Positions 34,501-44,431 of a stretch of 44,882 nucleotides of DNA are shown in pieces (positions within the stretch are counted from its first letter, which is position 1; every line of letters begins with the position of its first letter). The translations under genes and the position numbers were made by a program. A model generated the notes under the pieces. That model was given only the letters and a program-made list of their open reading frames with translations. It was not told where the DNA came from and did no database searches. Origin of the DNA: Parachlorella kessleri (Eukaryota; Chlorophyta; Trebouxiophyceae; Chlorellales; Chlorellaceae); assembly GCA_001598975.1 (NCBI GenBank), contig BBXU01001167.1:1-44882 (forward strand), given 5' to 3'.

Positions 34501-35465
34501 CTGGTCACACCAGATCCTGCCAAGGAGGTTTGAAGCGCCCATAGGCCTCATGGGATTAACTCCTTCACCGCTCTTGTCCTTCTCTTTGTGTCGTGAGGGG
34601 TTTGTCATTGTATGCGTGGTACATGATGTTACAGGAGAAGCTCAACTCGGTGACCAAGCAGTACCTTGAGGAACCCCAAAACAGCCAGCAACTTGAGCGC
34701 TATGTGCGGGAGTGTGCACAGCTGCTGGGCTTGAGAGGGGCCGGCACGTCCGCGGGTACAAAGGTGCGCTGCTCTGAGAGAGGACACCTGGCGTTGGCTA
34801 TACATCCAGCACAGTCAGATGTTGAGAGCTTGATAACTGTGCTTTAAGGCAGGCCCGTGTGAGTCCCCTGGGGCAGAGGGGGTGCAGTGTCCTTTCTTAA
34901 CGTTGGTCATTTTGTGCCAGTGCTGTGGAGACACTGTTGCATCTTTCACGCTCAAGAGGTGTAGCTGGCATCCATGGCTTACATTTTCGCAAAACATCTT
35001 GTGGCATTCAGCACCAAACTGGAGTGGTAGTTGGATTGCCAGGAAGGGGCAGCGTGTGAGGAGCGCCTTTGTGCTGGTGGCTTGCAGTGCGAACTGGGGA
35101 GCGGTAGTGGTGAACTGTGCTGACAGGGCTGGATGCAGTCATGCCTAATGTCTTTAAGGGTTGCCGGTAATGCGACCGAGAGGAGAGGTACATGTATACT
35201 GGTCTGACAGGGTTCTATGCAGTATGTACTGGCAGGGCTGGATGCAGTTCCTGAGGCTTGCCTGAGCTCTGACCCAGTAGTTTCAACATGGGTGGCAGGT
35301 AGTGCAAACAGGGAGTAGAGCTGGGCTGGACTGGACGGGCAGGGCTGGATGCAGAACCCAGTAGTTTTGCCCACTTGACCCAGTAGTTTTGCCGTGCAGG
35401 AGCTGCTGGCTGAGGCGCTGGGTGCGGTGGTGGCGTGTAAAATGCCAGCAGCAGACAGCTTCTGA
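31564..35465 (+). CDS. IFT52: Intraflagellar transport protein 52
   Basis: Nine exons: 31564-31934, 32172-32364, 32596-32656, 32895-33025, 33402-33512, 33817-33966, 34269-34376, 34635-34763 and 35400-35465 (TGA), 439 aa, phase-continuous and full length (Chlamydomonas BLD1 is about 450). IFT52 is a core scaffold of IFT-B, required to build cilia. Domain order agrees with the family. The GIFT domain reads LRQYVAGGGNLLVLSSEGGE, NLNYLLEEYGMSF, VLVEDGILSPDM, VVMVGSAHMFDDEWLGKEDN. It is followed by EPEIVDVRPVTHLETL and EELPRDITALFASSLFGLDL. The proline-rich linker is FPALQPAIFPPPFTELPPPP, then LELFDLDEEFATPL. The C-terminal helix, which binds other IFT-B subunits, includes LERYVRECAQLLGL. Exon 3 (61 bases, PAMPILSTGTLAHPYN) is the shortest and was placed by phase and family motif. 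Confidence 0.96.
35120..35395 (+). repeat. Cluster of short repeats in the last IFT52 intron, with dispersed repeat copy 2
   Basis: The core gggctggatgcag recurs at about 35126, 35234 and 35342, with a worn copy near 35211. A 70-base unit at 35287-35356 matches the SBP intron (4120-4189) at 68 of 70 bases. The block acccagtagtttt appears near 35271, 35356 and 35378, the last copy leading straight into the acceptor gccgtgcag at 35399. The intron therefore seems to have grown by short tandem copying near its 3' end. Confidence 0.8.
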
Positions 35466-36013
35466 TGACAGCCCAGTGCGTGAGGACCAGTCCTGAAGCA
35501 GCCATCAGCTCTGCCGTGGTTGAAGGCAGGCTAGCAGCATATGGAAAGAGTGCTCTTTGCAAAGAGTGCTCTTTGCCGGTTTGTTGTGGGTAGTCCATGT
35601 TGGTCTATATCCTGTCTTCTTCTTTCAACACGTTTCAACACAAGTGCCTACTCGGTGGGCGTGGAAGGAACCGATGCATGAACTGGATAGGGGCAGCCAT
35701 TGTGCGTGCATCACGTCCCACACTTCACTAAACTGCGGAAACTCACATAGCAACGTAGCTTGCCTGACCAACAACAAAAAGGAGTGCACGCAGGTCACAG
35801 CAATGCCTGCATTCACATTCAAGCTACAGTCAGTAAGCACTAGATAGTTGGTCAGGCCAGGAACTGGGTTATGTCCACAGGTTTCAAGATTGAACCACCG
35901 TCTACAAACAACAGCTAGATATGTACCAAACTCACACACATGAGTTGTGCTGCATCCTGCACCACACAACCAACAAAAGTTCTACCCCTGCTGGCCGCAA
36001 AGCTTCTGATCTG
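35466..36013. other. Convergent 3' region between IFT52 and the stress-protein gene
   Basis: This holds two 3' UTRs facing each other. A direct repeat gagtgctctttgc occurs twice in tandem near 35547-35574. No coding exon was recognised. Confidence 0.45.
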
Positions 36014-38277
36014 TCAGTGTAGAACCACCAGGGGCTGCTTGCAGTGGTGGGTGCAGTACCTGCAACATACCAAGCACACGGTGGGGTGGCACCCACTGCT
36101 AGGAGGTGCTTGGCGTGTGGTAAGCAAGGTGTCGCCACATGGCAATCTTGTCAGCAGGTACGCCGCTTGCATGCTGCTACACCCTAAGTTCGTGATTTCT
36201 CTGCACCCAAGGCTGCTCATGCAGGCCAACCTGCACTGTGGCCAATGTTTTCTGACCTCCGTGTCAACCTTTAGACAGCCCACACTTTGCAACAAACAAG
36301 GTATTCTCGGTTAGCTCCCAGAAGTCAAAACCCACAGGACCATGCATCCAGCATGAAGAGGAAACCTACTTGGTGCTGGAGCCCAGGAAGAACTCTGAAA
36401 TGGCGCCGCGTTGGTGCTTGCTCATGACAACAGCCGTGGCCTGCACAGTCAGCTAGCCCATTGAGGAGCTCCATCACAAGAGCACGAAGAGCATGAAGGC
36501 CATGCAAGCGCCCCTCTAGGAGGTGTCCCCTTTCCACCCTTTCAGCTTGCAGTGTTCCTGGCCTCCAACCTCAACTTTGGGGCAAGTCTCTCAAAGATTT
36601 GGAGAGAAGCCGTCAAGCCTGTGGTGCACCCCACTCGCCAACATGACCGCAAACCGGGCTGCAAGGGCAGCAAACTTACATCCAGCGCATCGGCCCGCTT
36701 GCAGATAGCCTCCCCAATGGAGTCAGAGTCGCAAAGGAAGTGCACAATCTCCACCCTGTGGCAGGCAGGGGAGTAGGGGAGTCCATTGGCTTCATGTTGC
36801 AGTTGTTTCTGCAACCCTTAGGACGCACATATGGTGGCAGCTACGGCTCCTACATCTTTTGACTTCAGTCCCAGTCTCGCAAGCTAGCTGTTGGGACTTT
36901 GGCTGCTAGGACTTTCTTCACTCCTCTGTCTATTGGAACCATGCATCCCGCAGAATCACATCAACGATCCTTAGCAGCCAAGATGATTGTGGTGCATGCC
37001 GGAGGGGCAGCTCACTTGTAGGGAATAGAGCGGGTTGCCAGCTTGGTGATGAAGCGGCGCTTGATGAACTCCTTGGCAGTGTTGATCTGCAGGCATCCAC
37101 GCCAACTCTTCTCCCAACACCCAGTCAGCTCACTCATCTATGTCCTGCATGATACCTGAACTCTCGACAGCTGATGCACTGCGGGCATGAGGTGAACAGC
37201 CACTTGTATGGCGGTGCTGAACGCTTAGCTGCAGCAAGTCCCAGCCGGATTGAACGAAGTGCTGCCCAGCAGCCAAGCCCCCTCACACGTTGCATGTCCT
37301 CCTCAGGGTTGGGATCCAATGTTGTCACAGTTTCCGCGGTGCTGTACCCGCCCAGCACTGCAGGGGTCCCACCCAAGGCAGGGGCAGGGCAGTGGGTACC
37401 ACATGATCAGTTGAGATAAGGAAAGGTACCCCAAGCCTCCCCATCAAGTTCAGCTCACATGTCTCTGGTCATCCGCGGGGTCGGCCTCTAGGGTGGTGGC
37501 TGGGATGGCCATGTCCATCACCACTGACCCCGCCATGACTGCCAGCAACGCAAGTGCATAGGGTACAAGCTTGCTCGCAAGTGAGGTTGGTAAGCAGGCA
37601 TGGTGTCAGGCCTACCGCCGCGCCTGACAGCAACCCACTCCAAGCAGGCGCCATGGAGTACTACCGAGTGTGAGCGACGCCTCAGCACAGCACATGACAT
37701 CCCATACAGCAGGCGCAAGGCCTGCTTTCCTCCCTGCTGCCAACAGTGCCAGGTGCCCAACAGCCAAGTTCGCCAAGTTCAGCAGGCCAATGCCGCCAAG
37801 TCCAGCAGGCCTCAGCGGCAACGAAACTGCTTGAGCAACTGCTGGGCCTCCCAGATAAACACAGGTGTGGCAAGGCTCACCTTGTGGCATCGGCACTGGT
37901 ATGATGTGAAGCAGGTGGACCTCATCGCCCTCCTTGAAGAGGTTCTCGGCTGCAGTCACCCAAAAACATCTTGCAGATTAGAAGGTTGGGCACACTGTCA
38001 ACTGGGCGCAGTCACTGGCGACCAGGATCAGCTGACACGTACCGGCCCAGTCTACCGCCTTCTCAGAGGCCTGCAGCGCAAACAAGACCAAGAGAACACA
38101 ATCAACGACTGGGCTTACGCTCTGCCTTGAGGAGAGCCGCGTGGCTAGGAACTTATGTGCAGGGCCCTGTGCAGGCCCAGGTACTGTGTTCCAGCAGATC
38201 CACTGACTGTTTCTAGCTCAGCTTACATCCGAGTCGTCCACGGCCACGAGGATAACCCGTCGTCCAGACTCCGCCAT
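36014..38277 (-). CDS. Universal stress protein (UspA family), with two alternative fourth exons
   Basis: Exons: 38277-38227, 38070-38043, 37949-37881, then 37538-37459 (4a) or 37357-37287 (4b), 37086-37016, 36755-36680, 36440-36370 and 36059-36014 (TGA). This gives 163 aa with 4a or 160 aa with 4b, the usual size for a single Usp domain. Family features: beta-1 RRVILVAVDDSD, helix EKAVDWAAENLFKEGDEVHL, LHIIPVPMPQ, then IGEAICKRADALDATAVVM. The nucleotide-loop region is KHQRGAISEFFLGSSTKYCT, where the family usually has G-x2-G-x9-G-S/T. It closes HHCKQPLVVLH. Usp proteins are soluble and often bind ATP or AMP. GxxG is replaced by HQRG here, so nucleotide binding is uncertain. The gene may extend upstream into the AT-hook ORF at 38288-38853. 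Confidence 0.88.
37287..37538 (-). other. Pair of similar, apparently mutually exclusive exons (4a and 4b)
   Basis: Exon 4a (37538-37459) encodes VMAGSVVMDMAIPATTLEAD followed by PADDQRH. Exon 4b (37357-37287) encodes VLGGYSTAETVTTLDPNPEE followed by DMQR. Both need an incoming phase of 1 and leave phase 0. Either therefore joins exon 3 to exon 5 in frame, while including both shifts 4b into a frame with an early TGA. They lie about 100 bases apart. Confidence 0.65.
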
Positions 38278-38287
38278 TCCTGAAGTG

Positions 38288-38853
38288 TTAGGGTTTGAAC
38301 TCAGAAAAGCTTGGAAAGTGATATAAGACGCAAAGTGTCAGGTGGCGTTTCGTAACAGTTGAAGGCAACAACGTCAAGGTTATGCCGTGGGCGCCACGTG
38401 GTTGCCACGCAAGCAGCGGTCCACCGTTGAGGGCTTCCCCTGCTTCTGCTCTGAGATCCAGCCGCTGACGGTAATCATCATAGGCCTCCTTGTTGCCAGG
38501 TATAGCGGCATGTTTCTGAAGGTTGAGCACCGTCCTATTAGTGGCCCGAGAGTTGCTCTTGCGGGCCTCGTGGTTATCATTTGACCCAGCAAGGCGTTTG
38601 CCACCGGTTCCCTTCTTTGCCCTTGACTTCTCCTGCAGAGAGGTGGCCAGGTATCGCTACCCAGGTAGTGACATAGCCCTCATGCCGGTGCATGCAGCAC
38701 TGCTCCCAAGCCATCCCTAACCTTAACACCAGGTGGTCGCCCACCACTGCGACCCCTCGGACGTATATCTGACAAGCTGCGCTGCTGCTTCTCACGTGAG
38801 AGGATAGCGGCTGCCCTTCTAGGCTTCTGGCTGAGGTCTTCCCCCTGATCCAT
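38288..38853 (-). CDS. Basic AT-hook-like ORF upstream of, or fused to, the universal stress protein
   Basis: Exon 1 is 38853-38722 (ATG; 44 codons; donor gttagg) and exon 2 starts at 38632 after ctctctgcag. The protein reads MDQGEDLSQKPRRAAAILSR, then SDIRPRGRSGGRPPGVK (AT-hook-like, Arg/Gly/Pro), EKSRAKKGTGGKRL, then NRTVLNLQKHAAIPGNKEAY and DDYRQRLDLRAEAGEALNG. Past about 38425 the frame loses coding character but stays open to TAA at 38288, 10 bases before the Usp ATG. Two readings fit. In the first, the ORF ends at 38288 and the two proteins are separate (158 aa upstream). In the second, an intron 38424-38280 (donor gtggac, acceptor cacttcag) joins it in frame to the Usp exon, giving about 277 aa. 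The loss of coding character favours the second. I do not recognise the basic domain's family. Confidence 0.55.
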
Positions 38854-39993
38854 ACAACAGCTGTTTGCTTGATCTTAAACAAAACAGTCGTGCAGAACCC
38901 AAGCCCCGGATTCAAACTTCGAGCGCGGTGGGGACCCCCGAATTCTGAGTATTAGTGTACTACGGGAGGGGCGGCGGGCCGGCGGCGCAGGGGCCCTCCC
39001 TCCTGTTCGCCTTGGTGGTTCTATAAGGCTAGACCAGGCCGGATGCTAGACCAGGCCGGATGCTAGACCAGGTGGGATGCTTGACCAGGCCGGACTTTCT
39101 GCCCAAGGGGAATATTCAGGGGATGTCATTAACGGATCATGTGGCCCTGAATCAAGCTGAGGGATCAACCTGGAAAAAGATCAACTGTTCCTTCGGATCT
39201 TTCGTTGCGCTGGTGCGTCCCGCTACAAGGTGGGTGCACAGCCTCTGTGACCGCGGTGCGCTGGACCAAAAGTCAGTGCCACTGGCGACATATTCAGGCC
39301 TAAGTTGAGTCCTTTTTCCACACAAAAATGCTGGCACGATCAGGACCTTGGTCCTTAGCACACACATCCAAGCTTCCTTTGAAACCCTGGGGTGCTAGCT
39401 GAGGCCCCACAAGCTCCATCACCCACAACGACACGGAAGTGCTAGACGTCGACTATCGGCAATGTCCATCCTTTTCGGTAGACCGTTTCATTGTGTGGCA
39501 CCAACGATGGTTACCTCAAGTGCCAACCCTAGACAGATGCCTCACTTGCAGCCAGCACTGACGCTACCTACTTCACTACAACCTGATACTACCTGCCACC
39601 ACTGTCCTGAGATCACGCACGAAACACCTAGGAACACCCAGCCCTGGGTCCTCATCATGCCACCAAGTCCGAGATGGGGGCACGATCCATAGCCCTCGCA
39701 GCGGTGCGTGCGCTTTGCCGCATGGCTGGCAGAAGGTACCCGCAGCGTGCTACCTGCAGGCAGGCAAACACACATCATCAATGCACCTCCTGAACAGCCT
39801 GTGGCCAACATGCCGCATGTATCATCATTACAGCTGCTGGTCAATTTCCTTGCATAGTAGCAATTTCCTCGCGTTCAAGTGCTACAGAACTCCAACGCCG
39901 TTTCACACCTGTGTGCGCCCGACACGTAGTGGGCTGACCACCGGGATGCGCCAGCTGCACACAACCTTCACAGGGGCAGCTGTCAGACCCTAG
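38854..39993. other. Intergenic region between the AT-hook/Usp locus and the helicase gene
   Basis: This holds the promoter of the AT-hook/Usp locus and the 3' UTR of the helicase gene; TTACA near 39826 could be its poly(A) signal. The GC-rich stretch 38958-38995 precedes a short tandem repeat (39028-39095). Open frames at 39060-39308 and 39462-39692 have no recognisable content. Confidence 0.45.
39028..39095. repeat. Four tandem copies of a 17-base unit
   Basis: The unit is gctagaccaggccggat. Copies are 39028-39044 and 39045-39061 (identical), 39062-39078 (two changes) and 39079-39095 (two changes). This is a minisatellite in intergenic DNA. Confidence 0.9.
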
Positions 39994-42900
39994 CTATCTT
40001 TCTCGCAGGTCGCACTGCAAGTGAGCCACCCTCAACACACCTCAGCCTACCTGTTTAAGCAGGTCCAACGTTCGCGTGAGCAGCCGGGCCATGTCGCCCT
40101 CGTCAATGTTGCAGTCCATCATCACTTCAGACCAGTTGCAGCCAGACGCCCACGCCTCCACGACACCTACAGAGCAGGGCAGCAGGACGCGGTACCGCCG
40201 CTGGTGATGTATGCTAGACATCCATGCGCAGGCAAAGAAACCTCAAGCCTGCCAGTCACCGGTGGGATGAAACGCCGACAGCTTTGGCACATGACAGACC
40301 CAGTGGTGCATTTATAAATGCTGGCGCAGTGCAGCTGCGGGTAACCAAGGCCCGCCCTCTTTCAAGTGCTATGCATGAGGTGACCCACGGCCATCACCAT
40401 AGGAGTCGGGTACGCATACATTACTCCGATAGTACACTCCAGATCTCTCCACTGCAGCAGGACAAAGCGATGCATGTCGCCTCACCGGCCATGCGCAGAT
40501 CCACGGCCACAGGGATGTCAAGCCCTGCTCGCAGCTGCAGGCCCAGCAGTGCCTCCCTCTCCCCATCCAGCGCCTCGACCGCCCCCACCACCGCCTGCAA
40601 AAAGACAAAATCTGGCGAAAACTTGAAGGCTGTTGGTTAGGCAGGCTCAGCACTGCTTCCCTAACGCCCACTCCGCCCCTTCACCAACGTCTGCCTGAGC
40701 AGGCAAGTGCAGAGCCTGCCAGGAAATCCAGCTGGCAGGTGGCCCTCCACACCCAAGCCCTCCTTCGTCAGTTCAAGAGGTGATGCCAATTGCAATGCAT
40801 GATTGACTGGCTGGTTGGCAAGCAACTACAGGAAATCTGGGGCTGCAGCGGCCAGGGTTTTGGTAAGCACTCAGTCGCGCTGCCAAACCACACCTGTGTG
40901 GCGGGGTAGGCAGTCCAGACGGTGGGACGGGAGATGGCCTCTGGGGCGACGACAGAGCTGAGCACGCCTGCATATAGTAGTGTGTGCAAGAAGCCCCTTA
41001 GCTCACATACCGCATGCCAGATGAGTGATGGCGTCCCCAGCGTACACCCCACTGCGCACACTGTGAAGACAGTCATCAAACCTGATGTAGCTCTCCGGAA
41101 CTCCCGTTGCCGTATCATACCAGTGATGGCACCCCAGCCCAGTGTCTGCAGCTCCCCATGAATCACCCAGCACCCCTGCCATGGGAGCTTATGCACAGCC
41201 TCACACCTCATGCACAGCGCTCACCCCAAGCAGCAAATGCCTCAACAGTCCTTGCAGGGAGGCACCTCCAGTCACACAAACCACCCACCTGCGAGCTGGG
41301 GGGGCCCGAGGGTCTGCAGGGCGTCATGGGTCAGCACCAGCGCCAGCCACAGCTCGTTGGCCCCCGACACCTCCCTGGCCACCTGCCCCAGGGAATGGAA
41401 CTCTACCCCTTCCTCCCCCCCCCGCACCGTGAATGCACCTACAGGACAAGTTGAGTAGTAGATACGACTTGCACGTGTCATGATTTTGGACTGCCAGCTG
41501 AGGATGCACATGTCATCTGGTCCTGAGAGCCGTTGCACCCCCTTCTTGCCTTGCACTGGAGGAATGCGCGTGCACCATCCAGCAGCGCTGGAGGACTGGC
41601 TGCCTAGCCCAATTTCCCGTTGATGGACCTGCTTGGGCCGGCACTGGCGCTTTATGAGAGGCACAGAATGCCAGCCACAAAACCTCCAGCACTTTTTGGG
41701 CAGCCTGCCCCATCAGTTGCTGTCAGTAAGTGCGCATCTGTACCGCCAACTCCACATCGACGTTCACGCCCCCACCCCCTTTCTTCCTCATCCCCTTTCA
41801 AGCTGCCCCACTTACCCGCCTCCTGAAGGATAGCCGTCAGGTCCTCAAAGGCCTTCCAGCCGCCCCCCAGCTGCTGCTCTATCACCTCCCGCAGCGCCGC
41901 TGCCCGGTCCAGCAATACGTGGGCCTCCGTCGTCTGCAGGGGCGGTCCGGCCACATTGTGGGGGTTATGGGTGTAGATTTGCTTGCGCCTTGCCACACTT
42001 TCCTGCCTTGCCGCCAAGCTGGGCCACTTATTTGAGGCACCACAGAAATCGTTGGTGTCGCCTCCATGGCAATGATGGCAAAAGACATAACGACTACCAC
42101 CCGGCATTCACGTCCTAGTTGGGGTCTACAGTGCCCTACACTAATGGCTGCCCGACCAGATGCCGTGATGCCTAAATCCTCACGCCTAGCACCCTGCCCC
42201 TACTTGATGTTATTTAGCCCAGTTCCTATCTCCTCTCTGTTCTAGCACCCTGCCCGTAATTGATGCTAGTTAGCACAGTTTTATTACCTCTCTGTTCGCA
42301 CTACCTGCCACCCTTGCCCGTACCTGCTTGCTGAACTTCTTGGCGGCCTTCATGAACTGGCGGTCGGCCTTGATGCCGTCTATCTCCACCTTCACCTGCA
42401 AAGGCGCCAGGCGGATGGGGGATCTCCACAAGATCAAGGAATCTCCATAGGATCTCCATAAGCGCAGTCTATCTCCATCTTCACCAGCAAAGGCGCCAGA
42501 CGGACGGGATGGGGAACGGTGGATCAGGGATCTCCATGAAATCTAGATAAGTTCTTGACAGGTGCCGCATACCCCCACCTTCACCTGCCACACAAGGCAC
42601 GCGCTTACAATCCAGGGGGTCCAGCCTCCCGAGAAGTGTGCGGCAAGCCAAATAACCGTGCATGCGGCTGCTTGCCTGCTTCACCCGCCGCCGCTGCTCC
42701 TGCAGCGCCTGGCGCCCCTCCTCTCGCGGCGCAACGGGCGTCAGCCGCTCAGCGGGCGGCAGCCGCGCCGCCACCAGCGCCGTAAGCGCTGACCCGGGGG
42801 CACACTCCACCCCACCTGCCAGGACACACATGCATGGCGGCTCAGGTGAAGGGTGTAGAGAGTGTCAGCACGATTGATTGGCTTGTGGGCCAGAGGTCGG

Positions 42901-44431
42901 GGCACACAGCACCCCTCCTGCCTGCCAGGGATGACGGTCATGCGCATGTGCAAGACTGCCATTGATCGGGTCACCATTGCCCAGGCCATACAATGGCCAT
43001 CGCATGAGTGCTCTTGGGTTTTTCTTTCAACCTACCCGATGCCGCTGAGGTCAAGAGGTACCAACACCCCTATGGAAAAATTGCAAGGAACAATAAAGAA
43101 TTAGGCACGCTGAGCGCTCGGTTGTCGGCTGGCCTGACAGCCCCCTCTCAGGTTCAGAAACACCGCCCGCTGCAGCTGCGTACTCCTCCCAAACTGCAAA
43201 CTCCGTCCCGATTCAAGCCTGGAACTTCCAAGCCTGGTGGCCTCCTTTAGGCGGCAGTGCACCTCACCAAGTGCGTCCCTTTGAACCACCAGCTACATGC
43301 TCCACCTACCCCCTCCTCACAGCCAACAGGAAGAAGGAAGGAAAAGGAAGAGAGGCAAGGAAACACTCCTGGCCACCCACCCGACAGCTCCTTCCAGGCG
43401 GACCGCCGCATGTCGTCTGCCAGGCGCAGCACCGGCAGCGCAGCACCCTCAGCGTCCTCAGCAGGGCCGGTCCAGGCCTCCTCCAGGATGCCAGAGATGT
43501 GCCGTGACTCCACCTGCCAGCGGTGGGAAGATACACAGCTTCACAATTGTGTAAGATAGGGAGCCAAAGCATGGAGGGTGCAATACAGCAAGCCAAAGGA
43601 AGTGGGTGAGCTCGCATAAGGAGACTCTGCCCCTGCAGCCCCCAGGTGGAGCGCCCTCTACTTCCTCCTGCCAAGCAGAATCAGATGCTCGACATGCCTG
43701 ATGCACGACAAGGCGCCAGACCAATAAGGCAGTACCTTGTACAGCGTGTCCCTCCTTGGCCATGACTACTGAAGATGCACTGTGGAGAGCATGATGCACG
43801 ACAAGGCACCAGTCCTTATTTAGGTGGTACCTTGTTCAACGTGTCCCTCCTTGGCCATGAATGTTGAAAGATGCACTCTGGAGAGCATGATGCATAACAG
43901 GGGACCAGTCCTTACCTTGTGGAGCGTGTTGTCAGCCCCTAGGCAGAGGAAGCTGGCTGGCTCACCCCAGCCGCCGCTGGTCGGCGGCAGCCGCCTGACC
44001 GCGACGGCCGCCAGGCGGTAGGATGAGTCATCGATGTTGCTGGCTGACAGATCCAGGCCCACCACCTGCACGTGGGAGCAGTCACTGCACCCTGGCTGCT
44101 GGCTCCCGATGAGCCCACATGATCGACAGATAGCTTACAAGCATCCTGAGGGAACCCCGGGGGCCCCAGCACCGATCGAGCCAGGATTACGTCACAGCTT
44201 GTCAAAGATACAAGTCATTGGACATGCACCAGCGCAGGCTGCACACTGCAGCACGACAAGCGCGCCCGTCACAGCGACCACAGCTTGTACAAGCTACAAG
44301 CACTCACCCATGGCAGCTTCAGCTTGGCAAGGACTGTCTCTGCGATGAAACCACGCTCCTCGGCAAGTTGGGCTCGCAGCACCTTGGCTGCGCGCTTCTC
44401 CTCCCTCAGCCGCCCCAGCGCCTTCTGATAC
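39994..44431 (-). CDS. ISE2-like DEVH/DSHCT RNA helicase, C-terminal part (5' end outside window)
   Basis: Exons: 44431-44308, 44065-43916, 43513-43381, 42815-42676, 42395-42324, 41933-41816, 41438-41289, 40967-40894, 40594-40486 and 40166-40051, with a possible 21-base last exon 40014-39994 (TAG). All are in phase. The helicase motor lies beyond the right edge. Visible is the post-motor region (LREEKRAAKVLRAQLAEERG, ASFLCLGADNTLHK) and the DSHCT domain. Its landmarks are GGGWKAFEDLTAILQEAGAF, SGANELWLALVLTHDALQ, VVAPEAISRPTVWTAYPATQ, AVVGAVEALDGEREALLGLQ, VVEAWASGCNWSEVMMDCNI and DEGDMARLLTRTLDLLKQ. These follow plant ISE2 and cyanobacterial DSHCT helicases. ISE2 works on chloroplast RNA. 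The intron after 42676 appears to be GC-AG (CAG then gcaagc). Family members usually continue past the LLxQI helix, so the C-terminal end is uncertain. Confidence 0.85.
41415..41423 (-). repeat. Coding homopolymer in the helicase gene
   Basis: A run of nine G on the gene strand encodes part of TVRGGEEG in the exon 41438-41289. One base more or less would shift the frame before the ANELWLAL motif, so a small assembly error here would look like a pseudogene. As given, the frame is open. Confidence 0.75.
42186..42330 (-). repeat. Tandem copies spanning the 5' splice site of the 72-base helicase exon
   Basis: Two 55-56-base copies (42186-42241 and 42242-42296, both from ctagcaccctgccc to ctctctgtt) lie in the intron downstream (gene strand) of the exon 42395-42324. 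The exon's own donor edge, cccttgcccgtacctgcttg, resembles the matching part of both copies. The donor GT has decayed in the copies. Confidence 0.7.
42378..42505 (-). repeat. Tandem copy spanning the 3' splice site of the 72-base helicase exon
   Basis: About 38 bases at 42378-42415 recur at 42467-42504, 89 bases away, with three changes. The first copy includes the acceptor (tttgcag on the gene strand) and exon start GTGAAGGTGGAGATAGA. The second reads tttgctg then GTGAAGATGGAGATAGA, so its AG is lost. A shorter third echo (ccaccttcacctgc) lies near 42570. Confidence 0.8.
43699..43930 (-). repeat. Three tandem copies of about 95 bases spanning a helicase 5' splice site
   Basis: Units start at 43699, 43792 and 43888, each with tgatgca and an accttg segment. 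The third holds the real exon end (ACGCTCCACAAG then gtaagg at 43915). The other two, in the intron, keep ACGCTGTACAAG then gtactg, and ACGTTGAACAAG then gtacca, so each still has a GT at the same place. Units 1 and 2 also share cgtgtccctccttggccatga. Confidence 0.85.

Noticed and set aside
38880..38935. gtttgaatcc B-box-like element on the minus strand
   Set aside because: There is no matching A box or cloverleaf around it.
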